Origin: Isoptericola halotolerans
GTDB lineage: Bacteria; Actinomycetota; Actinomycetes; Actinomycetales; Cellulomonadaceae
Direction: 5' to 3'
Assembly (NCBI RefSeq): GCF_013149785.1
Contig: NZ_JABEZU010000002.1
Location: 620,001-684,000, forward strand
Length of the DNA: 64,000 bases
In this document: in pieces, positions 23,830-31,637 of the stretch
Numbering within the stretch: the first letter of the stretch is position 1
Layout of the letters: each line of letters begins with the position of its first letter
Translations under genes and position numbers: made by a program
Notes under the pieces: model-generated
Told to the model about the DNA's origin: nothing
Databases searched by the model: none
Seen by the model: the letters and a program-made list of their open reading frames with translations, nothing else

Positions 23830-25203
23830 ATGAGCCGGACGGTGTCGGTGGCCAAGCAGAGATTGCGCGGCGCCGCGATGGAGCGGTTGCGAGGAGGGCC
23901 ACGGACCCGGCGTCAGAACGTCGAGCTCTCGGTCCTCGTCGCCGAGCTGGGTGAGCTCGCCTCGGTCCTGTCGGCGAGCGCCGCGTGGCGGGACGTCCAG
24001 CTCGTCCGCGCCGTCGTCGACCTCCAGGCCGCGCTGGCGGCCGACCGGACCGACGAGGACGTGGCCGTGGACCTCGCCCTCGGCAGGCGGTCCTGGCACG
24101 CACGCCCCTCGCAGGCGTGGGAGGCCCTGCTGCTGGTCGCCCGTCGCGCACGAGCCGGCGAGCCCGACCTGGCGGCCCGTGCGGCCGCGCTCCTGCTGGC
24201 AGCCCGCCCCGACGACCCCGACGCCACGGCGGTCTCCCAGGAGTCGCTGCGGGCGCTGCAGGCCCGTGGGGACCAGTCGTGGCGCAAGCGCGCCGCGCGG
24301 CGGTCTGCCGACGACGCCGTCGCCGCGACGCTCGCGGCGCTCACCGTGCCGGGCGCGCCCGGTACGGGATGGTTCGGTGTCGAGGAGTCGCTGCGTGAGG
24401 GGACCGACCTCGCGGAGGCCGCCGCCCACGAGCTGCGGCAGGCCTACCTGGGCGACCCGTCGGCCGCCCGCCCCTACCTGCCGGCGCTGCGGGCCACGGT
24501 CGCCCGGGGCCTGGCGAACGACCTCCCGCTCGCCCGCACGCGGGAGATCTTGGCCGCCACGGCCGAGGAGTTCTCCGCCAAGGCGCGACCGGAGCTGGTC
24601 GATATCGACACGGTGAACATCTCCGGGCTGCGCGACGAGCTCGCCGGCAGGTCGGTCTGTCTCGTCGCGAACTCTGCCGTCCTGCTCGAGCACGAGCTCG
24701 GTGCGCAGATCGACACCTATGACGTCGTGGTGCGATTCAACTCCTTCGCGATCGACCCGGTCCGCACCGGTGAGAAGACGGACGTGCACGCGACGATCCA
24801 CCTGCACGACTTCAACTGGGACGTCCCCGTCGACGTCCGGCTCGTGTTCGGAGGGGCCCCGGCAGCGTGGGCCGAGAACGTGCGCGGCTTCGTGCACCCG
24901 GGCGCGCAGCGGCTGCTCGGTGACGAGTCGCTGCGATGGCCCCGGCGCTCCCTGCTCGGACCGGCGCTGCGCGAGCGCTGCACGGTCCCCACGACCGGGT
25001 TCAACATGCTGCTGCTGCTCGACTACCTCGACGTCAGCACCCGGATCGACCTCTTCGGCTTCGACTTCCACTCCGGGGCCCCCTACCGCCGTGACGACGC
25101 CATGCACCTCCCGATCGCGGAGGCCCACTCCTACGAGGTGGAGCGTGAGTGGGTCGCCGAGCGAACCGTCGCGACCGCCCCGGGAAGGATCTCCCTGCGA
25201 TGA
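23830..25203 (+). CDS. GT29 sialyltransferase-like glycosyltransferase
   Basis: This 457-residue protein has about 270 helical N-terminal residues, Ala/Arg-rich and possibly repeat-like. The C-terminal half carries the eukaryotic-type sialylmotifs. The L-motif (about 275-310) is SVCLVANSAVLLEHELG followed by IDTYDVVVRFN and a GEKTD. The S-motif (about 386-411) is PTTGFNMLLLLDYLD followed by IDLFGFDF. A late HSYEVEREW resembles the VS-motif His/Glu pair. GT29 enzymes use CMP-sialic acid or CMP-KDN as donor. The start ATG 23830 has a GAGGGAAG site 9 nt upstream. The stop overlaps the next start (ATGA). The donor could come from the CMP-nonulosonate ORF at 41895. Confidence 0.75.
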   Translation: MSRTVSVAKQRLRGAAMERLRGGPRTRRQNVELSVLVAELGELASVLSASAAWRDVQLVRAVVDLQAALAADRTDEDVAVDLALGRRSWHARPSQAWEALLLVARRARAGEPDLAARAAALLLAARPDDPDATAVSQESLRALQARGDQSWRKRAARRSADDAVAATLAALTVPGAPGTGWFGVEESLREGTDLAEAAAHELRQAYLGDPSAARPYLPALRATVARGLANDLPLARTREILAATAEEFSAKARPELVDIDTVNISGLRDELAGRSVCLVANSAVLLEHELGAQIDTYDVVVRFNSFAIDPVRTGEKTDVHATIHLHDFNWDVPVDVRLVFGGAPAAWAENVRGFVHPGAQRLLGDESLRWPRRSLLGPALRERCTVPTTGFNMLLLLDYLDVSTRIDLFGFDFHSGAPYRRDDAMHLPIAEAHSYEVEREWVAERTVATAPGRISLR

Positions 25204-27557
25204 CCACGAACACCGGACGACGCGCCTACGTCTCGTTCGTCGACGACAACTACTTCGTGGGGTTCGTCGCGCTGCTCAAGAGCCTGCACCTGACGGAGCC
25301 GGGCACCACCGCCGACCTGGTGGTGCTGCACGACGGGCTCGACCCGACGAACGTGGCTCGCCTGCGGGTGCTGCGGCCCGACGTACGGTTCGTCCGTATC
25401 GACCCCGCGCCGTACGAGAGGTACCGCAAGGGCGACGACGCGAACTATCTGTACACCAAGGCGTACTACATCCTCGACGCGTTCCGGCTGCGCGACTACG
25501 ACCGGGTCGTGACGCTGGACACCGACATGATCGTGACCGGCCCGATCGAGGAGCTCTTCGACCATCCTGCGGCGTTCGCCGCCGTGCCACAGCTCTTCGA
25601 CTCCGACGACGGCCGCAAGCTCAACAGCGGACTGCTGGTCTTCGGCCGCGAGCACATGAGCGACGAGTTCGTCGCACGGCTCGACGAGATCGGCGAGTCC
25701 GGGCGGTACGAGCTCGAGCGGCACGACCAGGGGGTGCTCACCGCCGCGCTGGACGGCGACTACACGCCTCTGGACAGGATCTTCAACTGGGTCAAGCGCG
25801 CGACGAGACCGGGCGGCGCACCGCCGGCCGACGCCCGCATCATCCACTACACGGGCCGGTTCAAGCCCTGGACCGGGGGCGAGCAGGGCTACGCGCAGCT
25901 GGAGAGCGTCTGGCACCGGTACGCCGTCTCGGACGCGGCGTTCTTCTGCCGGTTCGTCGAGGCCGCCCGTGCGCACGCCGCTGCCGGCGGGACCGTGCAC
26001 GAGGAGCTCGTCGCCTACTGCGCGGACCAGGTGACCGACCTGCCCGCGGAGCTCGTGGCCGGGCTCCAGCAGGAGGACCTGCCGGTCAAGGCGCTCATGC
26101 AGACGGCGGGCGAGCTGTCGGCCCAGGGCGACTTCGCCGCGGCCGTCGCGGTGCGCCGTCTGGTCGCCGCGCAGCTCGGCAGGGTCGACCAGGGGCTGCG
26201 CCACGCCGCGGACCTGCGAGCCGTCGGGCGGTACGACGACGCCATGGCCGTCGCCGGCCTCGCGGCCCTCGACGGGGACGCGGCCGACGGCCGGTACTTC
26301 CAGGGCGAGACGGCCTGGGTGCGGGGCGACGTCGAGGCCGCCGCCGCGTACGTCGACGACGCCCTCGCACGCCAGCCCGTGCACGCCAAGGCGCGTTCCT
26401 TGCGGCGCCGCCTCGCGTGGCCCAGCCCTGACGCCCGGGTCGAGTCGACCCTGACCGAGGGTGGGCTCCGCCTCTCCCACGCTGCCTTCTACGTGGACGA
26501 GCTCGGGAACTTCGGGGACGAGCTCCTGCCGGTCGCCGTCCGCGAGAGCGTCGCCGCGCTGCGACCGGTCGAGTCCTGGACGGGCGTGCACGTGCACCAG
26601 GTCTTCGACGGGGAGGTCGTCGACCGGGTCAACGCCACCGACGCGCTGCTCGTCGGAGGGGGTGGGCTCTTCCTGCCGGACACGATGCCCAACGCCCACA
26701 GCGGGTGGCAGTGGAACGTGCCCGACGAGAGCCTCCGCCGGTTGAGGGTGCCGCTGGCGCTGACGGCGGTCGGCTACAACCTCTTCGACGGCCAGCAGAT
26801 CCACGGCAGCAGGTTCGCCGAGTCCTTGCGGCAGACGGTCGACACCGCGGCGCTGGTCGGGCTGCGCAACCACGGGTCGATCGACAGGGTGCGGTCGATC
26901 CTCCCGGCGGACCTCGCCGAGAAGGTCGTCTACATGCCGTGCCCGACGACGTTCCTGGGCCTGCTCGACCACGGCCCGGCTGCCCGGGTCCGACGTCGCA
27001 CGGAGGCCCAGGCGGCCCCGGTGGTCTATCTCAACATCGCCTACGACCGGTCGTCGTTGCGGTTCAAGGACGACTACCCGGCCTTCCTGGCGGCGATCGA
27101 CACGTTCGTGCGCGCCGTGCGGGACACGGCAGACGTCCGGGTGGCTGCTCACACCGTGGGGGACGAGAAGGTGGCGCACGACCTCTACGCCCACCACGGC
27201 ACCCGGATCCCGGTGGACGCCTTCTTCCGGATGGGTGTCGGGCGCGCGGTCCAGGCCTACGCGGACGCAGCCGTCGTCGTCGGTATGCGCGGCCACGCGG
27301 GCATGATCCCCTTCGGCGTCGGGACGCCGATCGTCTCCCTGGTGTCGCACCCCAAGCTCCGCTACTTCCTGGAGGATGTCCAGCACCCCGAGTGGGGTCT
27401 GGACATCCGCGAGCCGGACCTCGCCGAGCGCCTGGTGGAGCTGGTGAGTGACGTCGTCGGTGACCAGGAGCGGTACCGCGCACAGGTCGCGGCGGCCCGG
27501 GAGACGCTGCGCGACGGCTACGACGAGGCGCTCGGCAAGCTGCTCGCCCTGCTCTGA
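25200..27557 (+). CDS. GT8 glycosyltransferase fused to polysaccharide pyruvyltransferase
   Basis: This 785-residue bifunctional protein has a GT8 (GT-A) domain at residues 1-270: YVSFVDDNYFVGFVALLKSL, the metal motif TLDTDMI, then KLNSGLLVFG and the acceptor-side HYTGRFKPW. A helical TPR-like linker spans about 290-410. Residues about 420-775 form a pyruvyltransferase (CsaB/WcaK-type) domain with ELGNFGDELLPVAV, LLVGGGGLFLPD and VVGMRGHAGMIPFGVG near the end. The first half would add a sugar from a nucleotide donor. The second would transfer a ketal pyruvate from PEP to a sugar. It overlaps the GT29 stop by 4 nt. Confidence 0.85.
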   Translation: MTTNTGRRAYVSFVDDNYFVGFVALLKSLHLTEPGTTADLVVLHDGLDPTNVARLRVLRPDVRFVRIDPAPYERYRKGDDANYLYTKAYYILDAFRLRDYDRVVTLDTDMIVTGPIEELFDHPAAFAAVPQLFDSDDGRKLNSGLLVFGREHMSDEFVARLDEIGESGRYELERHDQGVLTAALDGDYTPLDRIFNWVKRATRPGGAPPADARIIHYTGRFKPWTGGEQGYAQLESVWHRYAVSDAAFFCRFVEAARAHAAAGGTVHEELVAYCADQVTDLPAELVAGLQQEDLPVKALMQTAGELSAQGDFAAAVAVRRLVAAQLGRVDQGLRHAADLRAVGRYDDAMAVAGLAALDGDAADGRYFQGETAWVRGDVEAAAAYVDDALARQPVHAKARSLRRRLAWPSPDARVESTLTEGGLRLSHAAFYVDELGNFGDELLPVAVRESVAALRPVESWTGVHVHQVFDGEVVDRVNATDALLVGGGGLFLPDTMPNAHSGWQWNVPDESLRRLRVPLALTAVGYNLFDGQQIHGSRFAESLRQTVDTAALVGLRNHGSIDRVRSILPADLAEKVVYMPCPTTFLGLLDHGPAARVRRRTEAQAAPVVYLNIAYDRSSLRFKDDYPAFLAAIDTFVRAVRDTADVRVAAHTVGDEKVAHDLYAHHGTRIPVDAFFRMGVGRAVQAYADAAVVVGMRGHAGMIPFGVGTPIVSLVSHPKLRYFLEDVQHPEWGLDIREPDLAERLVELVSDVVGDQERYRAQVAAARETLRDGYDEALGKLLALL

Positions 27558-27576
27558 GCGGGGGCGGCCGGCGCGT

Positions 27577-28782
27577 TCAGGCGAGCAGCTCCGCGAGTCC
27601 TCGGGCCACCGTGGCGCCGTTGGTGCGCGCGCTGTGGCGCACCTGCTGGCGTGGTGCCCGGCGGCCCGCGACGTCGCCGACGGCGAGGGTCAGCGCCTCG
27701 GCCTGGGCCCGGCCACCGGTGAAGAACGGCTGCTCGTCGGCCCGCCACCCGCTGTCGACGACGTCGAGCAGCGACCGGGTCTTGTGGGAGTTGGACGCCA
27801 TGAGCAGGAACGGCGTGCCACCGAGCGAGGCCAGGATGCTGGGGTGGTACCGGCCCGAGATCATCGCGGCGGCGTGCCAGAGCAGCAGGGACGCCGCCGC
27901 GAGCGGCACCCGAGGGTCGACCTGGTGCACGTCCAGGCCGGTCAGCGACTCGGCGAGCTTGCGGTCCGGGGTGTCCGAGCCGGCGAACACCAGGTGGGTC
28001 CCGTCAGCACGCAGGCGTTCACCGAGCGGGGCGACGGTCGCGCGGAAGTCGTCCGTGTCGACGCCGGCGAGGGACGTCCCGGACAGGACGACGTACGGGT
28101 CGCCGTCCGCGAGCATCCGGTGAACCGCCAGGGGCAGGCCTTCTGCGACGGGGGAGAACCCGACGCGGTCCGCGAGCCGGTCGGCGTGGGGTGCCCAGGC
28201 GAAGAGCGCATCCGGCAACCACGAGGCCGAGATCTCGGGGTAGAGCTCGCCGTGCAGCGCCAGGCTGGCGGGGTCGCGGTAGCAGACCGCGTCGCACCGG
28301 GCGAGCGTGCGCCCCACCTCCTCGCGGGCGAGCGCGTGGGCGTCCGACCGGCCCCCGGCGTAGGACAGGATGCTGTTCACCAGGAACACGGGCTTGCCGA
28401 GCAGCTTCGCCGCCCGCATCATCGCCATCGTCCGCACGAGGGTCAGGCGCTCGGTGAGGATGAAGTCTCCCTCGCCGTTCACGACCAGCTCGTCGGCCGC
28501 GGTGAGGGCGTCATGGATCTCCGCGAGCTTCGTCGTCGCCGGTCGGGGGGCAGCGATCTCGACCGCCAGGTCGTCGACCAGCTCGAACACGCTGCGGCCG
28601 TCCGTGCGGACGTCGATGTCGCAGAGCTGGCCCAGGATGTGCGGCGCGCCGATCGTGGAGACGATGCTGCGCCCGGCGTGCTGCTCGAGGATCTCCGCGA
28701 GCGCCAGGCTCGTCGACCGCCCTCCCCAGTTCAGCCGGGTCTGTGCCTCGTGCATCCGCAGCACGCACGTGCGACGCCTCAC
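27577..28782 (-). CDS. Polysaccharide pyruvyltransferase family protein
   Basis: This 401-residue GT-B-like protein starts at GTG 28782 with GAGGAGG about 8 nt upstream. Features are LNWGGRSTSLALAEIL (N-terminal G-rich turn), ELVVNGEGDFILT, CYRDPASLALHGE and the late AAMISGRYHPSILASLGG, where the family binds PEP/product. It should add a 4,6-ketal pyruvate (or act as an amino/PEP transferase) on a surface glycan. The sequence upstream carries a PHO-box-like tandem repeat and a TAACGT -10. It converges on the GT8 fusion gene with a 19-nt gap. Confidence 0.85.
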   Translation of the reverse strand: MRRRTCVLRMHEAQTRLNWGGRSTSLALAEILEQHAGRSIVSTIGAPHILGQLCDIDVRTDGRSVFELVDDLAVEIAAPRPATTKLAEIHDALTAADELVVNGEGDFILTERLTLVRTMAMMRAAKLLGKPVFLVNSILSYAGGRSDAHALAREEVGRTLARCDAVCYRDPASLALHGELYPEISASWLPDALFAWAPHADRLADRVGFSPVAEGLPLAVHRMLADGDPYVVLSGTSLAGVDTDDFRATVAPLGERLRADGTHLVFAGSDTPDRKLAESLTGLDVHQVDPRVPLAAASLLLWHAAAMISGRYHPSILASLGGTPFLLMASNSHKTRSLLDVVDSGWRADEQPFFTGGRAQAEALTLAVGDVAGRRAPRQQVRHSARTNGATVARGLAELLA

Positions 28783-28823
28783 CTGGTTGCCTCCTCGTCG
28801 GACCGTCTCGTGACTGTCCGGCC

Positions 28824-28829
28824 ACGTTA
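28824..28829 (-). promoter_or_regulatory. Probable -10 of the pyruvyltransferase gene
   Basis: Minus-strand TAACGT (28829-28824) lies 41 nt before GTG 28782 and about 28 nt after the PHO-like repeats. Confidence 0.35.
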
Positions 28830-28857
28830 GTCCGGCGAGGAGCTCCGTCCGTCGCGG

Positions 28858-28879
28858 CAGCGATGAACGTCAGGTGAAC
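28858..28879 (-). promoter_or_regulatory. PHO-box-like tandem repeat upstream of the pyruvyltransferase
   Basis: On the minus strand GTTCACCTGAC and GTTCATCGCTG are adjacent 11-mers matching the Streptomyces PHO unit at 9 and 8 of 11 positions. The surrounding 28864-28885 is also an exact tandem copy of TGAACGTCAGG and reaches into the SpoIID stop codon. Confidence 0.45.
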
Positions 28880-28880
28880 G

Positions 28881-30194
28881 TCAGGAGCCTCGGATCCCGG
28901 TGATCCACGCCGCCGGCATGCTGCCGTGCGTCGTCGCCCGGCCCACCCAGGCGCGCATCTGGTCGGCCTTGCCGGTGATGGTCGCCGTGCGGCCGTTCGG
29001 CTGGGTGGCGGTGAGGGTGCGCACCTGGCCGCTGGACCAGGTACGGGTCACCGTGATGGAGGCGACGTTGTTGAGCCCGAAGAGGTTCCTGGCCTGCTGC
29101 TGCGTCATGGTCCTGGTCCAGGACGCCATGGAGTTGCCGGGTGCCCGCAGGCTGTACGGGTCGTCGACGCTGCGCTCGTACGACAGCACCGAGGACCACA
29201 CGTCCTCGGAGTTGGCGGTGCGTCCGCCGCTCGAGGAGAAGTAGTGGGCGGCGACCGAGCGGCCGCCCACCTGGAGCACCCGGGCCGAGCTCGCGCTGCG
29301 GGTGGTGGCGTCGACCGCCTTCTTCCACACCGCGCCGTACCGGCCGCCGCTGCCCTCGTTCTCCTTCTTCCAGCCGCTGAAGTACTGGTCGCGCACGTCG
29401 TCGACGAGGTGGCAGCGGCAGGCGGGCTTGCCGGTGTGCTTGGAGATCGCGTAGGAGCGGGCGGTCATGGCCTGAGCCCGCAGGGCGTTCGCGCCGCCGT
29501 TGAGGCCCCACGAGGACGGCATCTCCGCGATGCCGTACAGGTACTCGGTGTTGAGCAGCACGTCGTTGGTGATGTTCGGCGTCGACTTCCGGTTGACCAC
29601 GGTCAGCCGCCCGTGCCGGTAGGAGCCGTGCGCGCCGTCGATCGTGGCCACGGCCTTCTTGCCGTTCGGACGCCAGTACGTGGTCCCGGACCACTGGATC
29701 CGCATCATGTCGCCCTTGTAGACCTTGCCGTTCACCTTGACGCGTACCGCGCCCTTGGTGCCGATGCGCACCTTCATCCGCACGTCGCCCGAGCCCCTGG
29801 CGACCTCTCCCGTGCCGGGCTTCATCACGCGCCAGTCCCCGCCCCGGATCGTCACCCAGGTGTTGCGCCCCGAGTCGCCGTAGCCCGAGAAGCTGTACGG
29901 GTCGGGACCGTGGACCTGCACACGGACGCGCTTCGGCGTCGACGTGTACGGCGCCTTCGACCCCGTGTAGTAGTGCTTGAGGATGCCCACGCCGCTCTTG
30001 CCCTGCCGGGCGAGCTCGTAGGCGCCGTACTGGCTCATGCCGACCCCGTGCCCGTAGCCCGACCCGGAGATCGTGAACCGGTCGGGATAGCTCGCGGCCG
30101 ATGCGGGCGCGCCGACCGCCACCCCTCCGGCTGCTGCGACGAAGAGCGCGGTGACGACGGCGACGGTGCGTCGGTACCAAAGATGTTGCTTCAT
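28881..30194 (-). CDS. Secreted SpoIID/LytB-domain protein
   Basis: This 437-residue protein starts at ATG 30194 with a GAGGGGG site upstream. A signal peptide (KQHLWYRRTVAVVTALF onward, cleaved near PASAASYP) is followed by a SpoIID N-terminal domain (SGSGYGHGVGMSQYGAYELA). A middle beta-rich part and a second SpoIID region follow (LRAQAMTARSYAISKH, HYFSSSGGRTANSEDVWSS). In sporulating Firmicutes SpoIID is a lytic transglycosylase on denuded glycan; in actinobacteria such proteins are secreted wall enzymes of unproven role. The basic middle part may bind wall polymer. It is the first gene on its strand before the sulfotransferase at 30329, with which it diverges. Confidence 0.88.
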   Translation of the reverse strand: MKQHLWYRRTVAVVTALFVAAAGGVAVGAPASAASYPDRFTISGSGYGHGVGMSQYGAYELARQGKSGVGILKHYYTGSKAPYTSTPKRVRVQVHGPDPYSFSGYGDSGRNTWVTIRGGDWRVMKPGTGEVARGSGDVRMKVRIGTKGAVRVKVNGKVYKGDMMRIQWSGTTYWRPNGKKAVATIDGAHGSYRHGRLTVVNRKSTPNITNDVLLNTEYLYGIAEMPSSWGLNGGANALRAQAMTARSYAISKHTGKPACRCHLVDDVRDQYFSGWKKENEGSGGRYGAVWKKAVDATTRSASSARVLQVGGRSVAAHYFSSSGGRTANSEDVWSSVLSYERSVDDPYSLRAPGNSMASWTRTMTQQQARNLFGLNNVASITVTRTWSSGQVRTLTATQPNGRTATITGKADQMRAWVGRATTHGSMPAAWITGIRGS

Positions 30195-30328
30195 GTGGAC
30201 TACCCCCTCAGCCACTGTGCCTCAGGCATCCGTCGTGGGCATCTCGAAGCGTTCGGTCGCCACGGATGCCGTCCCGCGCGGTCGACTATCGTGGCCTGCG
30301 ATCTCCCGCCATGCCGACCAGGAGCACC

Positions 30329-31627
30329 ATGACGACGAACCGTCCGAGCCCTCACGACCTGCTGCTGCCGGAGCGCTCCCGGCTGCTGCACATCGGCCTG
30401 ATGAAGACGGGCACCACGAGCCTGCAGCACGCGGCGTCGGTGCTGCGTGACGAGCTGCTGGAACGCGGTGTGCGCTACCCGGGCACCGGGCTCAACCACC
30501 GCACCGCGCTGACGGCGGTCATGGGACGCGGGTGGGGGTGGGACTCCGCGCCGAACCCGGCCGCCTGGGAGACCCTGCGAGCCGAGATCGACGCCGAGAC
30601 CTCGCGGCGCGTCTGGGTCGGTCACGAGCTCGTCTCGGAGGCCGAGGAGACAGACGTCGAGGCCTACCGCGACGGACTCGGCGACCGCACCCACGTCGTG
30701 GTGACGCTGCGCAACTACGCGGCGATGCTGCCTTCCGCCTGGCAGCAGATCATGAAGGGCGGCCGGCACCGGACGTTCGAGAGCTGGTTGCGCGGCCACC
30801 TGTCCGCGAAGCCGAACCTGGAGCGCACCCGACTGGAGCAGGAGCGGCTCGACCAGGGGGCCGTGGTCCGGCGCTGGGCGCAGGTGTTCGGTCCCGAGAA
30901 CGTCACCGTCGTCGTGGTGGACAAGTCCACCCCGAACCTGTTGTTCGAGGCGTTCGAGGACATGCTGGGGCTCGACCGCGGCTTCCTGTCGACGGCGGAG
31001 CAGGACGGCTTCGCCTCGAACCGGGGGATGAGCGCCGAGGAGGCCGAGCTGTTGCGGGCGATCAACGTCGAGCTGCGCGACGAGATCTCCTGGCCCGACT
31101 ACCGCCGGTGGGTGCGGACGGGGGCTGCCGGCACGATGCTCGCGCAGCGCTCCCCGGGCGAGCACGACACCAGGCTGGTGCTGCCCACCTGGGCCGCGGA
31201 GAAGGCCGCCCGGCGCGCCGCCCGGTTCGTCGAGGAGATCGACACGTCGGGCGTGCGCGTCGTCGGCGACCTCGCGCTGCTGAACCAGCCCGTCCCGCAC
31301 ACCGACGAGCCGCTCACCGAGCCCACCAGCGTGCCGGTCGACGCGGCGGCCCAGGCCGTCCTCGGGGCCGTCCGGCAGGCGCAGGCCGAGCGGGAGCGGG
31401 CCGAGTACTACCGCGAACGGCTGCGCATCTGGGCGGAGTCGGGCCGCACCTACGGTCCCCGGGTGGGCAAGGCCTCGGGCCGGGAGCTGGCCGTCGCGCT
31501 CGCGCAGCGCGTGCGCCGTCGCCTGGCGGGCGCGGGCCGTCCCAGCCGGGTGGACGACGCCGAGAACCTGGGCGCCGTGGAGCAGTACGAGGCCGACGCG
31601 CTCCGACGCGAGGAGGAGAGCCAGTAG
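30329..31627 (+). CDS. Sulfotransferase-family protein (PAPS-dependent)
   Basis: In this 432-residue protein the 5'-phosphosulfate loop is LLHIGLMKTGTTSLQHAA and the 3'-phosphate segment is VVVTLRNYAAMLPSAWQQ. Both are intact, so PAPS binding is likely. The C-terminal 110 residues are charged and Arg-rich, perhaps membrane-associating. ATG 30329 is preferred to ATG 30311 because AGGAG lies 5 nt upstream. It is related to the pair at 39882-41695 (same HxGxxKTGTT loop). Its TAG stop is the first half of the -10 for the next gene, so it can be both operon leader and promoter donor. The acceptor is unknown; a galactofuranose-containing glycan is suggested by its neighbours. Confidence 0.8.
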   Translation: MTTNRPSPHDLLLPERSRLLHIGLMKTGTTSLQHAASVLRDELLERGVRYPGTGLNHRTALTAVMGRGWGWDSAPNPAAWETLRAEIDAETSRRVWVGHELVSEAEETDVEAYRDGLGDRTHVVVTLRNYAAMLPSAWQQIMKGGRHRTFESWLRGHLSAKPNLERTRLEQERLDQGAVVRRWAQVFGPENVTVVVVDKSTPNLLFEAFEDMLGLDRGFLSTAEQDGFASNRGMSAEEAELLRAINVELRDEISWPDYRRWVRTGAAGTMLAQRSPGEHDTRLVLPTWAAEKAARRAARFVEEIDTSGVRVVGDLALLNQPVPHTDEPLTEPTSVPVDAAAQAVLGAVRQAQAERERAEYYRERLRIWAESGRTYGPRVGKASGRELAVALAQRVRRRLAGAGRPSRVDDAENLGAVEQYEADALRREEESQ

Positions 31628-31637
31628 GCTCGCCGTC
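31625..31637 (+). promoter_or_regulatory. Leaderless promoter of glfT2-like gene built on a stop codon
   Basis: TAGGCT (31625-31630) starts with the sulfotransferase TAG stop and ends 7 nt before GTG 31638. Confidence 0.5.

Noticed and set aside
28864-28885. Short CRISPR-like or satellite repeat
   Set aside because: Only two exact 11-bp copies without spacers; better read as a regulatory tandem repeat.
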